Source: Salarias fasciatus (lineage: Eukaryota; Chordata; Actinopteri; Blenniiformes; Blenniidae). Taken from it: DNA of 64,000 nt. The stretch covers positions 30,394,063 through 30,458,062 of the forward strand of contig NC_043745.1 in the NCBI RefSeq assembly GCF_902148845.1. The letters are read 5' to 3'. Shown here piece by piece: positions 32,501-51,034 of the stretch (position 1 is its first letter; each line of letters begins with the position of its first letter). Below the pieces are notes generated by a model. It worked only from the letters and a program-made list of their open reading frames with translations, was not told the origin of the DNA and ran no database searches. The translations under genes and the position numbers were made by a program.

Positions 32501-35500
32501 AACGTCGGCCCGTTTCACCACTCCAGCCATGCTGAACACCTCCTTCAGCTTCTTCCAGCCAACCTTGAAATCCAACTGTGGAACAAAACAGACGCTGCCA
32601 TGAGTTAAATGCAGGCAGTCTTTAAAGGCCAGCTCTGGAAAGCATTATATTAAAAATGTCCTCACGTTAGCCACAAACACGGTGTTTCCCAGCCGCCCGG
32701 CCTGCAGCCCGTGGATCACTTCAGGGGGGATGTTTGGGTTGTTGGCGATGGAGGGGGGGATGTTCATGGCGCCGGGGCCCATGTCCTGCCCACGGCCCCC
32801 CTGCTGACCTCCCATGCGCTGCAGCACACGGCGAGCATGTTCACCATCAGGGTCCTCAAGAAAAGAAAACACTCGGGTTAGGTTCTGATAAACGGTGTCG
32901 GCAAAAAATCTATACGATTCTGAATTTTAAAGAATCAAAACAAGTGCTTCGTATATTTATATTGACACTGACTATAACATTTTAATTGACATGATCATCA
33001 TCTGGGAAAATATGTAATGAAAGTAATAAAAACCCAAAGTGCCTGTGTCTAATTCAACACGGCTGATGTTTACCTCCTTGATGTTAAGTGGCCTTCCACT
33101 CAGATCGTGCTTATTCATAGTTAACACAGCTTTCTTCACAAACTCCTCATCTTTGAACTCCACCACACTGTCGACACAGAGAGAAGGAGCAGGTGAGTTC
33201 AGCCACCAGCGTCACAAAAAGGAAACATGACTCCTCACTTGTGACAGCAAAGTCGTTACTTACCCACAACCCTAAGCAGGGGGACATCACGGGGGTCCAG
33301 GTAACCACACAGGGAGTGAACAAAAAGCAGTTAAAATCAAAATAAATCAGAAATACAATGTGTCAACATGCTTCTACATTAGACTACTAAGTATGCTTGT
33401 GCCCACTGACTGGAGTCAGCAGGTTTAAGGTTGTGTTACATTCTACAACAGACACCAAACAATGTTTTATACACAATTAAATGCAATGCAAGCAATGCTG
33501 GCTCTATTTGAATATAAAAGTTCAAGTTAACACATTTGACACTAACAGGTTCCTATGCATTGTAAATTGAACTGAACACAATTATGAACATAGTGAATAA
33601 AAATTGCCATTTCAAATGTACATGGTTTAGGTTTCATTAATCTCGACTTTCAGAGAAAATGAGTATGGTTTACATTAAAGTTAAGAGTTCCTTTTGCCAT
33701 AAAATAGAAATACCATAAAAAAGAAAGGAAAAAAAAGAAGCATTAATAAAACATTACAGGAGTTCAAAGATTGTTTTGTCCCATAGAAATGAAAGCTGTG
33801 CCAGATGACAGGAATATTAAAAAAGGATTTTGAGACATGAGGGTCAAATAAGACAAATCACACAACCCACATTTCACGTTGGAAAACAAGCAAACTGTTT
33901 AACCAATTGAAATGACAACAACAAAAGCAAAAGTGTACTCTTAGATGGGTTCATTGGGCTACTTTTCCCAAAGAAATTCAACAGGACATCTCCCTTTCAA
34001 AGTGAGTATCAATCATTAGCCATCTATCAGGCTCTAAACACAACCTACAGTATCTCCAGTATAGTAGACCCAAATGATCAGAGCCTAACAGAGCAATAGT
34101 TTAACAAGAGCCTGCTGAGGGCGTTTAAAACCTCGTGCAGCAAGTTTGCCACATCACTTACCCTTGACTTTCCTTCTGCATCCTTAAAGAGCTCCACGTA
34201 TGTAACCTCACCAACTACATGAGACATACAAAGGAAAAAATACCAAAAGAACAAAAGGAATTTAAGTCACCAAGTCGTCAAGTCGCCGTTGGCCTTGGCA
34301 ATGCCGCTACAGATGGAGATGTCCCATTAATGGTCAACAGTCAGCCCAGACCAACATCCCACCAGACAACACCATGCCATTCTGGGCAGTGACTGAGACA
34401 CCCAAAGGCCAAGGCCAAAGAGAAAAACACAGCTACATTAAACCTGGGAAATTCAAAACACTTCAACATGATCAGTTTGTCAACAGGTTCCATTCATGGC
34501 AAAGTGAAAGTGTGAAACTGGCCAGGCTTCTTTAGGCCTCCATGATTCAAAAGTTAAAACATTACAAAGATAATTTCATTCGTATGATCAAGATACACCT
34601 GGCAACAGATGCAACAGAAACATTCAACAATCAAGTTCTACGACAGGTTTGAGGTTACATTTTGGAGCTGACAATGCCATAAAACAAGTGACAATGTAAC
34701 TAAGTTCGTCTTCCTTTACTCACATATCAGCCCAAACTAAATTAATGTCCATCCAATGTTTATTTTATTAAAACTCCAATGACCTAAAAAGAATATCACA
34801 CTACATTGGTTCCTTGGTGTCTGTAATAAGTACATCCACAGAAAGCTACTAACTAATAGACTACTGCTAGAAGCTGGATGCTCCATCTGGTAACAAACAG
34901 AAACAGGTCAGCAACTTCTAATCAGCTGAAGCCATAGAAAGAAGAGAGAGCACCGTCCCCATCGCTGGGAACTTTACCTTTCTCACGCATCAGGTCTTTA
35001 ATGGCCTGCCACTTCATATCGTACGGGATGTTGCTGATGAACACCCGGTTCCTTTGGGCAACCTTCTTTTCACCACCATGTTTGTCCTTGTAGGGATGGA
35101 AACGGTTTGTTCTTCTGTTCAGAATGGACTTATCCTTGCCATCGTGATTTTCTTTTGAGGCGTTTTCCTCAGCATCTCTGCAAAATACACAGAGCTGCAG
35201 GTCAGAGGTCAGCCAAATCCACATAAAACACAGTGCATCTGGTACATTTGTGTATTGAGATTCAACATATAAAAACTATCTCCCTGAAGGCTTTATCTTG
35301 CACTAAGTTGGAAAGACAGATTAATTGGCAAAAACCTGTCAAACTTCCCAAGTGTAGTTCAACAGCACCACTAGCTACAGCTGCTGTTTGGTGTAAGTTA
35401 ATATGCAATGCTTTGGTTGATGTTGTTGTATGTTGCTCCAGTCTACATGGGACTTTGTATAATTTAACTTCTTTGTTTCGGCAAGATTATTTTCAAATAT

Positions 35501-37837
35501 ACTTAGCAGGGTTGTAAAATTGCTGTGGTGTTGGGAGTGGTGTCTGATGATGTTGTACCACCTTTGATAGGGATAAAACACTTCACCTACTGGATCCAGT
35601 TCAGACTACCAAGCAGGCAGTAATTACTAGATGTGTGCATCCCTAACTTTTTCCAACAAGGTTCCACAATTGTTAGGAATATGCATTTGTGGGAAAAGCA
35701 ACTAGACTGAGTCTGTCAATTATTTTTCAATGCAAAACAGCTTTTCGTTGCTGTTGTCAACTCAAATGATTGGTGTCTTAAGTAGCAATAAACACTAGGC
35801 CTGCACAATATATCGTTTGAACATCGCCATCGCAATGTGTGCATGTGCAATAGTCACATCGCAGGAGGTGCAATATTTTTATTATTATTATTATTATTTT
35901 TAACTTTTGTTTTGCTTCGTAAAAGCAGCAAGCTGCTCCATGCTCCGCATAGCCGCTCTCTCCCTCCCTCCTGCTCGGTACTCACCGGCCCCCCTCCCTC
36001 CTCCACAGCAGGGGGGGGGGAACTACACTCTGAACACAGGCGACATGCAGGAGGAAACGACGAAGGATTTAGTCCCCAAAAGAAGGTCAACATGTGAAAT
36101 TTGGATGTATTTCGGCTATAAAAAAAGACGATACAGAACAAAAAAATGTCCTCGGCCGACAGCGCCTCGTCGTGGTTGCCTCAACACGAGGTAATACGTC
36201 AAACCTGTTGGACCATTTGAAACGCCATCACAAGACCCCAGGTGAAACTTCATCTTCTCAAAAAACAATTACAGAAGCCTTCGCCGGCATAACACCGTAT
36301 GATAGGAACTCCAAATCATGGATGCAATAACTTTTTACCTAGCGAAAGACATGGTGCCATTGAACACCGTGGATCGTTAAAGAGGGATTTTAAAAAATGA
36401 TCCGAACGCTTGACAAGCGGTATGAAACACCACGTATTTCTCTCAAGTGGCCATCTCCCCAAATAGAGCTATTCAGGTCATCTGGTGAAAATTCTTCTAT
36501 TTTTAATATCGCAATATATATCGCAATATATCGCAAGCCCCCAAAAAATCGCAATGTCAGTTTTTTCCAATATCGTGCAGCCCTAATAAACACATAGGAA
36601 ATTTAACTCAATGTGATTAATTATTAATTTAAATTAAAAACACAGTTGATGGATCCCATCATGCAACCGGCTTTAGTCCAGAGTGATCAAACATGATTGA
36701 ATCTTGACACTTTCTCATCAACACTATAAACAAATAATATTCCTGGCTGTACATTTTTCAAAATTGATAACAATAAAAGGATAAATCCACTTAACAACTG
36801 CTGTGAGCAATTACGAAATCATCTTACGTATTTAAAATGGATAACCAATGTGCAGTTCTACATTTGTATCATTACCTGAACACAAACACACACGACAAAT
36901 GAATTAAAAAATTGCACAGCAATCCTACTCTCGTTTGGAATTACTGGAGCAGTATTATTTAGAGTAATGTACAGACACGGTGCTTTTCATTTGTTGCCTA
37001 ATTCAATACTAAAGCGACATCAGATGAGAGGAGTGGTTCTCGGCCTATCAGAATGTACATTTCTGAAGAAATGCATTTGAGATATTTCAATATGCACATA
37101 TTTAAATCATATAAACAGTAATATTTGCGTTACTGGATGTATTTAAATTGTTGGTAGGTTTTATAGTTTCCGATTAGAAACGTTCTGGGCAGATTTTGAG
37201 CGCAGCTGCCAGGAGTTCATGAGGCTACTTAAAGATGCAGCTTCGCGGAGTCATTACGAGCTAACGCTATTGTTAGCTTAGCACACACGACGACTCAAAC
37301 AGAATACCACTGCAATAGGCAAAATACTTGCAAAAGAAAATAAAACATGGCTTATGCAGTAGATTCACCTAACCCATTTAAAAAATACGGACCTAAAACG
37401 ATTGAAGATTAAATTCAGACCGCCGTTAGCTTTGGCTAACACGCATACGAGATTAGCACTCAATGAAGCTTAATCGTCTTTATTTAATTAAGACCAACAG
37501 ATTCATTATTTTGGGTGGAAAGTTTCACAGCAAGCCTTTCGTGATACAATTTCCAAAATATCGGTCATTTATTGGGCGAACATTTTCTTTGTCCTCACAG
37601 GGGGAACATGCTGCTCGGCTAACAATACCCGCTGCTGCACCGAGCAGCCACGACTCCATTTTAGCTCAACTAGCTAACAGCTGCACAAGGGAATGAACGG
37701 AGGAACGAGAAAATCTCCACCCACGTTTTCACTCCGTTCGGTGTTTCTTGAGAGGTCTCGTCAAGTTCTGGATTCAGGGACTCGATGGGGTCTTCTATCT
37801 CTTTCGGCTCCGGGTCGAGACTCACAATTTCTTCCAT
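26558..37837 (-). CDS. myef2: myelin expression factor 2, hnRNP M-like triple-RRM protein
   Basis: Seventeen coding exons in transcription order: 37837-37725, 35177-34978, 34214-34162, 33271-33264, 33167-33074, 32854-32666, 32575-32422, 32330-32281, 32195-32135, 31452-31339, 30930-30886, 30799-30707, 30576-30481, 29371-29312, 27274-27090, 26945-26894, 26721-26558. They total 1731 nt, 576 aa (human MYEF2 600). RRM1 (about 82-153) contains NRVFISNIPYDMKWQAIKDL, RRM2 (about 213-287) contains NTVFVANLDFKVGWKKLKE, and RRM3 (about 499-576) ends in VRIDRNA. RRM2 and RRM3 are joined by a Gly/Met/Arg-rich linker. Mouse MyEF-2 represses myelin basic protein transcription, and the family binds RNA and regulates splicing. 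The 5' end of exon 30576-30481 rests on a GAG acceptor behind a long pyrimidine tract. HNRNPM is the alternative, but the slc24a5/ctxn2 neighbours decide for MYEF2. Confidence 0.95.
33264..33271 (-). other. myef2: 8-nt microexon of myef2
   Basis: GGTTGTGG lies between a ctgcttag acceptor and a GTAAGT donor on the minus strand. It joins exon 3 (ending ...KSR) to exon 5 (starting VVEF) as R-G-C-G-V, the expected RRM1 sequence. Without it the downstream frame is lost. Confidence 0.85.
35796..36585 (+). mobile_element. hAT transposon with BED-finger remnant, internally deleted
   Basis: The termini are taggcctgcacaatatatcg and, inverted, tagggctgcacgatattgga. A perfect 8-bp target duplication ATAAACAC flanks both sides (35788-35795 and 36586-36593). 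The interior retains pieces of a BED zinc finger transposase N-terminus (SNLLDHLKRHHKTPGE, about 36205-36250) but no catalytic domain, and the frame is disrupted. It is inserted in intron 1 of myef2 in opposite orientation to the gene. The intact TSD with diverged TIRs suggests moderate age. Confidence 0.92.
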
Positions 37838-37957
37838 GTTGCGATTCGTCTGCACAAAGAGAAAAGACGCCGCTTCGCTACGCAGTTCAAAATGTGCAGG
37901 CGAGACCCGCGCAGCTATCGCGAGATATGGGAGCTGTTGCTAGGCAGCCCAGGAGAG
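37838..37957 (-). promoter_or_regulatory. myef2: myef2 promoter/5' UTR region with TCGCGAGA core
   Basis: GC-richer sequence directly upstream of the myef2 ATG. TATCGCGAGATA at 37916-37927 holds 8 of 10 bases of the TCTCGCGAGA palindrome common in TATA-less housekeeping promoters. No TATA box was seen. Confidence 0.5.
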
Positions 37958-37997
37958 AAGAATAGAATAGAATAGAATAGAATAGAATAGAACAGAA
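37958..37997. repeat. (AATAG)n pentanucleotide repeat
   Basis: About eight AGAAT/AATAG units, the last imperfect, just upstream of the myef2 5' end. Confidence 0.95.
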
Positions 37998-37999
37998 TG

Positions 38000-43737
<5,738 letters not shown>

Positions 43738-44387
43738 CACAGGGTCTCACACAGCCATGGATGTCCCCGCAAACGAAAATGTCCACAGAAACACACGGGC
43801 ATTCAGACGGACACGGACACACTCGCAGACCTGCAAACACACACGAGCCACAGCCCTGCACAACCAACTCACCTGACCCTGACACACCACTGGGACATCG
43901 CTCCGGGAGCAACCGAACTGTGACACCGAAGCTGTGTATGTGTTCAATGTGTGTGTAACGTTAGATCAGAGTGTCTCCCGACCGTATGTGACTACCTGTT
44001 TGTCGTGTGGATGGGAGTGAGTGCGAGGCAGATGCTGTGTCATATTGTCTGCCCTTCTGCCACGGGGTGTGTATTTCAGCTCATCGATCTACACAGAACT
44101 TGGCTGAAGCTCCCTTTAACCCATGCCTACAAGTTGAATGTCTATTAATGATAAGAGGCGACTGGAGGTGGATGTTCGTGGAGCAGAGTGAGGACTTAAT
44201 GTGCAGTGTCCGTGTATGGTTTGAAGACTCAGGGACAAGAATATCGACTTAGAATGGGATTCAGAACGGTTGCACCTCTGCACAGCAAAACTGTTCTGCA
44301 CCAGAATGTATATGGGTGGATACAGGGTATTAAGTCAACCTAGTGTTTTGTGTACTAATTAAATCCAGTCTGTTGGTGATTCAAAAG

Positions 44388-44431
44388 GATGCTGCTGCTG
44401 CTGTATGTGCTGCTGCTGCTACTGCTGCTGT
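44388..44431 (+). repeat. CTG/CTA trinucleotide run in ctxn2 3' UTR
   Basis: Interrupted GCTGCTGCTG repeats of about 40 bases in the presumed ctxn2 3' UTR. Confidence 0.9.
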
Positions 44432-45285
44432 GTACAGATTGATCCTTTCTGTGGTGTCTTGTTTTCTGAAGTCATGCGACGAATGGCAACTGAACAAACT
44501 GTGACTTACATTATGGTGTTACTGTTTCTAATTGATGCAAAATCGCCTCTCAGAGTTTGCAGTGCTGCTGTCTTAGAATGATGGTGCACCGTGTGTTGCC
44601 ACGATAACGTGTCTGACCGAGACAAGAATACCAAACTGTTTACTTTTGACAGTATGTCTTTAAAGACATACGAGAATGTTGATCCATGACTTGTCACCTG
44701 TTCCCTTTGACAAGCGTTCTGTCTGAAGGCTTTCTCTGGAGATCAAAAATCAAAGAACTTTTACTGAAAAATAAGGATTAAGAGCAAGGAAGGACTCTCT
44801 CACTCTCAGTGCTGCTAGTTTTCTAATGACAAGGAGAAACTCTTTCTACCTGTCTGCAAAAGAAAAGGTCACATGGAAAACAGGGGTAGGATGTGTGTCA
44901 GCCCTGGACGTGAACATCTTTTCCCTCTACTCTCAGCCACCCTCAACTTTTCTCACCTGTTCCCTTCCTTCCAGACAGAGGAAGACATGACAGTCCTCGA
45001 CAGAGACTCTGTAATACGACAGACTGCTCAGAGTCTGGCGTGTTCCTTTGCTAATTTTTACGGTCTCCGGTTTCTCCTTAGTGCTGTGAATCTGCCTTAC
45101 TGTGACCTTCGATGGGTTTATGTGCCTTCATCTAGAAACATTAGAGCACCTGTTTAAGCGTGTGAATGAGAGTGTGTGTATGTGTGTGTGTGTATGTGAG
45201 CGAGTCATACCATGATGACAGACCTGTTGCTTGCTCAGCTGGTGGTAGAGATTTCTCATTGATTTCATTTGATTCAATGATGTGA

Positions 45286-45291
45286 AATAAA
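45286..45291 (+). other. candidate ctxn2 polyadenylation signal (AATAAA)
   Basis: AATAAA about 1.55 kb after the ctxn2 stop, with GT-rich sequence upstream. It would give a long 3' UTR typical of neuronal transcripts. Another AATAAA lies near 46065. Confidence 0.45.
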
Positions 45292-45309
45292 TAGTATTTC
45301 TTCACTTTA

Positions 45310-48300
45310 AGATAGCGTCACTCAAGTCTTTGCGTTCTGAATCTCTTGCTTTCGACCTGTGCAGTCAATATTCCACAAGGCGTGGAGCCTCTTTCAGCCT
45401 CTGTGTTTTGAAGCAGTCGTTGTCCAATATGGCTGCTGCAGCAGATGGAAACAGAGGAAAGCCACAGAGTTGGCAAAATCACCACAGGAAGAAAATGGGC
45501 GATCTGAACCCTTTAACAACACCGTGAGAAGCAGAATGTCATACAATAGTGTGCATGCGTGTCTGCAGAGAGAAAGCAACTAATGCGGCAGAAGAAAGTG
45601 ATACATGACACTCTTGCGGTGATAAGACAGGTCTTGAGCCATTTAGTCTGCCGGCCTTTTCTCTTGTTGCCAGTTTACAAAGGCCAAAGCACGCATTCTC
45701 GCGACACACACACACACACACACACCCACATCTCCCTGGACACACATCATTTGTCAGGAATGCAATCATTATTACACCATTATCTCCGTCACCTGTGTGA
45801 CATCCTTATCTGGGATCTATTTTTAGTGGGAAAAGACGCTGTTCTTTTCCTCTCCAACCGGCAAGCCTGCTTTGAAGTTACCTATCAATTTTTAACAAAT
45901 GTCCACATCCCAGTGTGTCATCAGACGAGGTGCCGTCTGACGTTTATTTGAAATCGAACAAATTCTTTTTGTTTTGGTTTCAGCAAATGTTGTGAAAACT
46001 ACTCCTCTCAACCTTGTGAGGAAGAACAATGATTTGTTTAGAATCCTCTGCATGCATGAGCAAATAAAAATCCCTATATATTTTACATATTCTGATTCAT
46101 TCTACAGTTTCTTCAAGTATTGATTACCTTTCCTTAGTGGCACAGAGATACCTCCAGAACTATGTACTGTGAATTTACAAAACAAGGACCGAAGGGCTTG
46201 TTACATAGCGCGGTGGCTGTTGAGAGGGGTGAATAATGAACCTTAGCTTCACTGATTATCAATCATCAGCTTTATTACTTGTGGTCTTCGGACCTCACGA
46301 GCAATGTTCTTGATGTGTGGTGATAACGCGATGAGATACAAAAAAAATTTTTTTCCCCCTTTTACATTAGATTTCCAGAGTTGTGTGAGCCTGCTCATTT
46401 TACGACTGTAATCATCCAAAACAGTTTCAGCAAGGCAATGGCATATTGTTTTCCTCATAATGTAATTCTCTTGTTAAGAAAACACAGCAGAGCCTGTTTT
46501 CTGAGGAGGCAACTTGAAATCTGATCTGAAATGAAATGAGATCTGAGGCATGAAGTTTTACCCCTTCAAACACCTCCACAACGCCGTGCAAATGATTTAG
46601 CGCATAACAACGCAACATTGCATACATTAAAATGTTCTAAAGGTTAATAATGTTTATGATGCTGGTACAGTTAATAATTTACTAGAAACATTCCTATGCC
46701 TCCGTTTGCATTGGACTATTATTGTCTGTTGTTAGGTATCTTCTTAAAAAGAAAAGAAAAAAAACCCTTTAACATAAAATTAGAAGAATTTGGCAACATA
46801 AACAATCCACTGAAATAAACATTTCAATCAAAGAGCGTAGTGCAATTATAAATCATAGCAATGTTAATTTACCTCAATTAAAAAGTACACAAAAATATAC
46901 TTATGAATATGTATGTAAGACGTTGAACAGCTGCATTTTTGGGAGAGGGATGTTGACAAATCTTTTCAGCCTCGGGTGCAGGCTGTAATTTTGCTCTGTG
47001 TTTGTCATTAAGTCGTCCACTTATCCTCTTTTCACTTGTTTTGTTCTTCGCCAGTGTTCAGAATAGAGCTGCAACGAAGTCAGCATCTTAAAGGTCCTTC
47101 TTAGATCTCTGTTTTAGCTTTAAATGTCTCTATGCATACTGAATTAGCCAAGGAGGCATTCATTTAGCCTCTGCTTGACAGTTATAATCAGCATGTCTCT
47201 ACTGGCTTGAACAAGAGCTGAGATGTGCTACAAGGTTCAGCACCCTTTTATTTATTGCAGCCCTTTAAGATGTCGTATCCGCAATCCCGTCTGTTGGTAT
47301 CTGCACTTATGTATTTAATGACTTTTTCACGTTACTGCAGACCACAGTCTGACAAATGCTGCAAAGGGACATTTATGCCTTTTTTTTTTTTTTTAATGCC
47401 CATTGGACATTAAGTAGAGTGCAGATTTCCCTTGTTCTGCGTGCAAATTAAAGCACACGCACCTGCTGCCACAGGTTCTCTGTGCAAGCTCAACAGATCT
47501 CCGTGGAGCTTTGGATACTCCACATGTACTAAAGCAGAGCAGACTAAAGTCAAGCAGCCTAATAAAGACGAGGCTGTGGGACAATCGGCACGGCCGGAGG
47601 ATTACTAACTGCAAAAAAAAAAAAAAAAGCTGCAGTGTCGCCGTGAGAAAGACCGCGGCCCGTTTAACCACGAAATAAACTATTAGGATGACAGGTGAAC
47701 ATGTGTCACATAACTGAAAACTGAGACGGCGATGATTTGTAAAAATGACCTGTTGCCGTCTGAAGTCAGGCGGAAAAGCGACGAGAGGATGAGAATTGTA
47801 CAGCAGCAGTCATGACTCTCCACGTGGAAAATTTTCTCTTTTCAGGGTGACTCAGTCAGTATCATTCACAACGAAAATTACAGCAGTTCTGAACCACTGC
47901 GTTTCACACCTGATAAGCATTGCGCAGTTGGTCGCCTCCTTTCAATCTACACATAAAAACACACGCTTGAGTATTTTTCTCCACCTGCAATCCACCCAAG
48001 GTCAGATCTTGAGCCATTAGCCTGTCTTTCATTGTGTGCATAAATCACTGTGGTGTATCAGTAATAAGGAAGTTTACCTGTTAAGGCACTTTAGAAGTCA
48101 TGTGGCTGAGAAGTGCCTCGGGCATGTTCCTGTAATTCGTGTTCTTATATTAACTCATTTTTTCATGAGCTTAGTCGTTTCTTTTGCGCCAGCTATTGCA
48201 CCAACTTTCCTCTTATGAAAAGAGTCATTCGGAACATTTATTCAATAGGATATGTAACTCTGTTACTCACTAAAATATCACCTCGCCTTGCGTTATCACA

Positions 48301-48600
48301 CTGCTTCTATTGATCGGATCTGATTGCTTTTGTGCAATTGAAATTAATACTATCTAATGCCATATATTTTTCATTGACAGTCATGATAAAGGCTTTTAAA
48401 CCTTGAGATTTTTCCTCCTTTGTTGTAAAATTTTTATTCCACAGGGAACTCCTAACTATATTTCCTGATTATTTATCTGAAGGACCCATAGGTCTGAGGA
48501 AATGCCATAGAGTCCCATAAACCCCAACCACAGAACAACATGTCCTGTTGTCCTGCACTTCAGACAATAATATTAGTAATCATTTCTTCTGAGCTCAGGC
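45310..48600. other. intergenic between ctxn2 and slc12a1
   Basis: No exon, RNA gene or recognisable transposon was identified. An AC run lies at 45708-45724 and poly-A/poly-T tracts near 46350, 47380 and 47612. Confidence 0.5.
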
Positions 48601-48639
48601 AATGAGCACCTTTATCTCTTGTTTGACGTTTATGACTTG

Positions 48640-48783
48640 GTTAATCGTTAAGCAATGCCTTTGTGTCCCTTAGTATGGGGCAAGGACATACCTGACACCC
48701 CTCGTTCACTTTTCGGAGGGTTGATCTGGAGAGCTAGTCAATAGTTGACAGCCGGTGTATGACCCTGGGATGGAGGGTATAAA
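48640..48783 (+). promoter_or_regulatory. slc12a1: slc12a1 core promoter: HNF1-like site and TATA box
   Basis: GTTAATCGTTAAG (48640-48652) matches 11 of 13 bases of the HNF1 palindrome GTTAATNATTAAC. TATAAA lies at 48778-48783, about 125 bases further on, placing transcription start near 48,810 and the 5' UTR at about 48,810-49,023. HNF1 factors drive many kidney epithelial transporter genes. Assignment to this gene is by position. Confidence 0.6.
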
Positions 48784-49023
48784 GGTAGGTTGTCTCAGAC
48801 CATCCGAGCTCACATAAGAGAGAAGCTGCGAGCTGCAACGAAAGTCTCAGTAGGCGTAATCCCAGCCGAGCGAAGACCTCAATAAACAAGGATAACCACC
48901 AGTTGACGCAGTGCTCTGCTGATTTGAAATCTTGCTGGATGTCTGAAGACTAAGAGCATCTCCACTTTTTTTTTTTTGAGTATTGTTGACTGATAAATCT
49001 GAGAGTCTCCTTCAGCATTCCTG

Positions 49024-50998
49024 ATGGAGAGGTTCAGGTCTAGCAGAGGGGAGCACGTCAACCCTGCTTACGATGCCAACTTGGACGAGCCTCCTGTCTA
49101 TCAGGAGCCCAATGAGAGCAGGATCATCCGGCCTTCGGTGGTCAGCGCCTTTGGTCACGACACTCTGGACCGAGTGCCCAACATTGACTTCTACCGTAAC
49201 GCGGGCAGCGTGAGCGGTCACCGGGCCGTGCGGCCGTCCCTGCAGGAGCTCCACGATGTCTTCCAGAAGGTAAGTGCCTGTGTGTTTTTGAGTAATCCGA
49301 CATTCAAAATACAGTTCATTGCCAGAAATGCTTTCCCTCTGATTGTCTCCTTGTCCGGCGGTACTTGATCTGCTCAACGTGCTCGTATGTATGACGTTTG
49401 TTTGTCTCTCGACTCAACCGAAAAGACTCCTGCTTTCATCCACGACTGATTGCTTAGCTGCAATATCGGTTCCCGTCGTGCACAATTCATTAACCAATGT
49501 TTAAAGCTCAGTAGGACGGTTTACAGTAGTCTGATTATTGTTACATCAAACATTCTCTCCACAGTTCGGCTCTTGTAACATTTTATTCAAATTCCTGTAA
49601 AACCAAGAGGACTTGAAATGTTAGTCCTCGAAATAAACAGCAATCAGTACACTTGACACACTTTACTGGTTTTTTTACTGCTTTTTACTGCTTTTTATAG
49701 ACTGTATTGCCACAGACTTGGGTTTACATGTTGTTATAGTTCATAAGTTGACCCAGAAAAATATTTTTTCTGAACTCATAAAACGAGAGACGTTTCCGTG
49801 CTTGTAATCTGTTTTATGTTGGAACAGCCAACAGATTACGACATATTATATACTACCGTCGTCTTCGACCCTTCAGTCACAATAAAAGAACGTAAATTTT
49901 TTCACCAAGAATCGGTCATTCATTTCTCAGTCACCAATAAAATATTTTACAATCAGAGATAATGCTGGACCAAAGTAAATACAGTGAAGTGAAAATGGTT
50001 TTATTTCCACACAATAACATAGGAAACAACCAACGATTCTCCTTTTCCTTCAATGCAAAATGATGAATCATCACCAGCTATTCATGTTCAGCGTAGTTAT
50101 GTTTGTGAGGATTATATTTTCAATTGTATTTTCCCCTCTAAATTCTCCCGACAGAACGGAGCGATCTCTGTGCTGGACACAGTCAAGGACGATGACGAGG
50201 AGAGTGAAGATGCCCCCTCCGATGATGTGGAATCTGCTGCTCCGATGCCCAGCGACAAAGGATCTGTCAAGTTTGGCTGGATAAGGGGAGTCATGGTAAG
50301 GGATTTTGGGTCACAGTGGGCCCATACATGCTTTTTCATGAACTAATGAAGTGTTCTGGAGAGAGGAGCGTGGTCTCCACACCACAGTCACTTCTGGCAT
50401 CAAGAGGGAGAAACCAATACACCGATTTCTAATAATTTGTCTCGCACTTTTTAAATATAATTTGAAATTAATAGAAGCACATTAACATATGATCGTTATG
50501 AAGACTTTAAAGTGAAACTGTTTCTTTCCTCCAGGTGAGATGCATGCTGAATATCTGGGGTGTCATTCTCTTCATCCGGCTCTCCTGGGTGTTTGGACAG
50601 ACGGGCTGGGGTGAGTGTAGCTATTCATTTATTTAATATATCAGCATTTTCAATAGATATTTGGCTAATATTTTTACATTAGAAATTATTGGAAAAAAAA
50701 ATTCTCCATCATTAAAACTCCAAGATGAATGTAAAAGTTGAACCAGTTATATTTTCAGATTTTAATCTTGTCTGGTCTGTAACAACAGCAGGTAGATCAT
50801 GCAAATCTGTGTTCTGGGACAGCTGTAGGAACTGGAAGAAATTAAGGGATCACAAAGTCCTCCACTCATTAGCAGGGAGACACTGAATTCAGACAGATTC
50901 AATTGAACGAGCCTCACTGAGCTCACATAATGATCTATACTTGTTCAAGTTCTGTTATCAGAGCCAAACTTCTTCAGGCGGGTTGATGGAAAAAGACG

Positions 50999-51034
<36 letters not shown>

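Noticed and set aside
26558-37837. Naming the triple-RRM gene hnrnpm
   Set aside because: The sequence is similar, but the flanking slc24a5 and ctxn2, as well as KEDKDGKSRGMGTVTFEQ-type identity and the VRIDRNA end, fit MYEF2.
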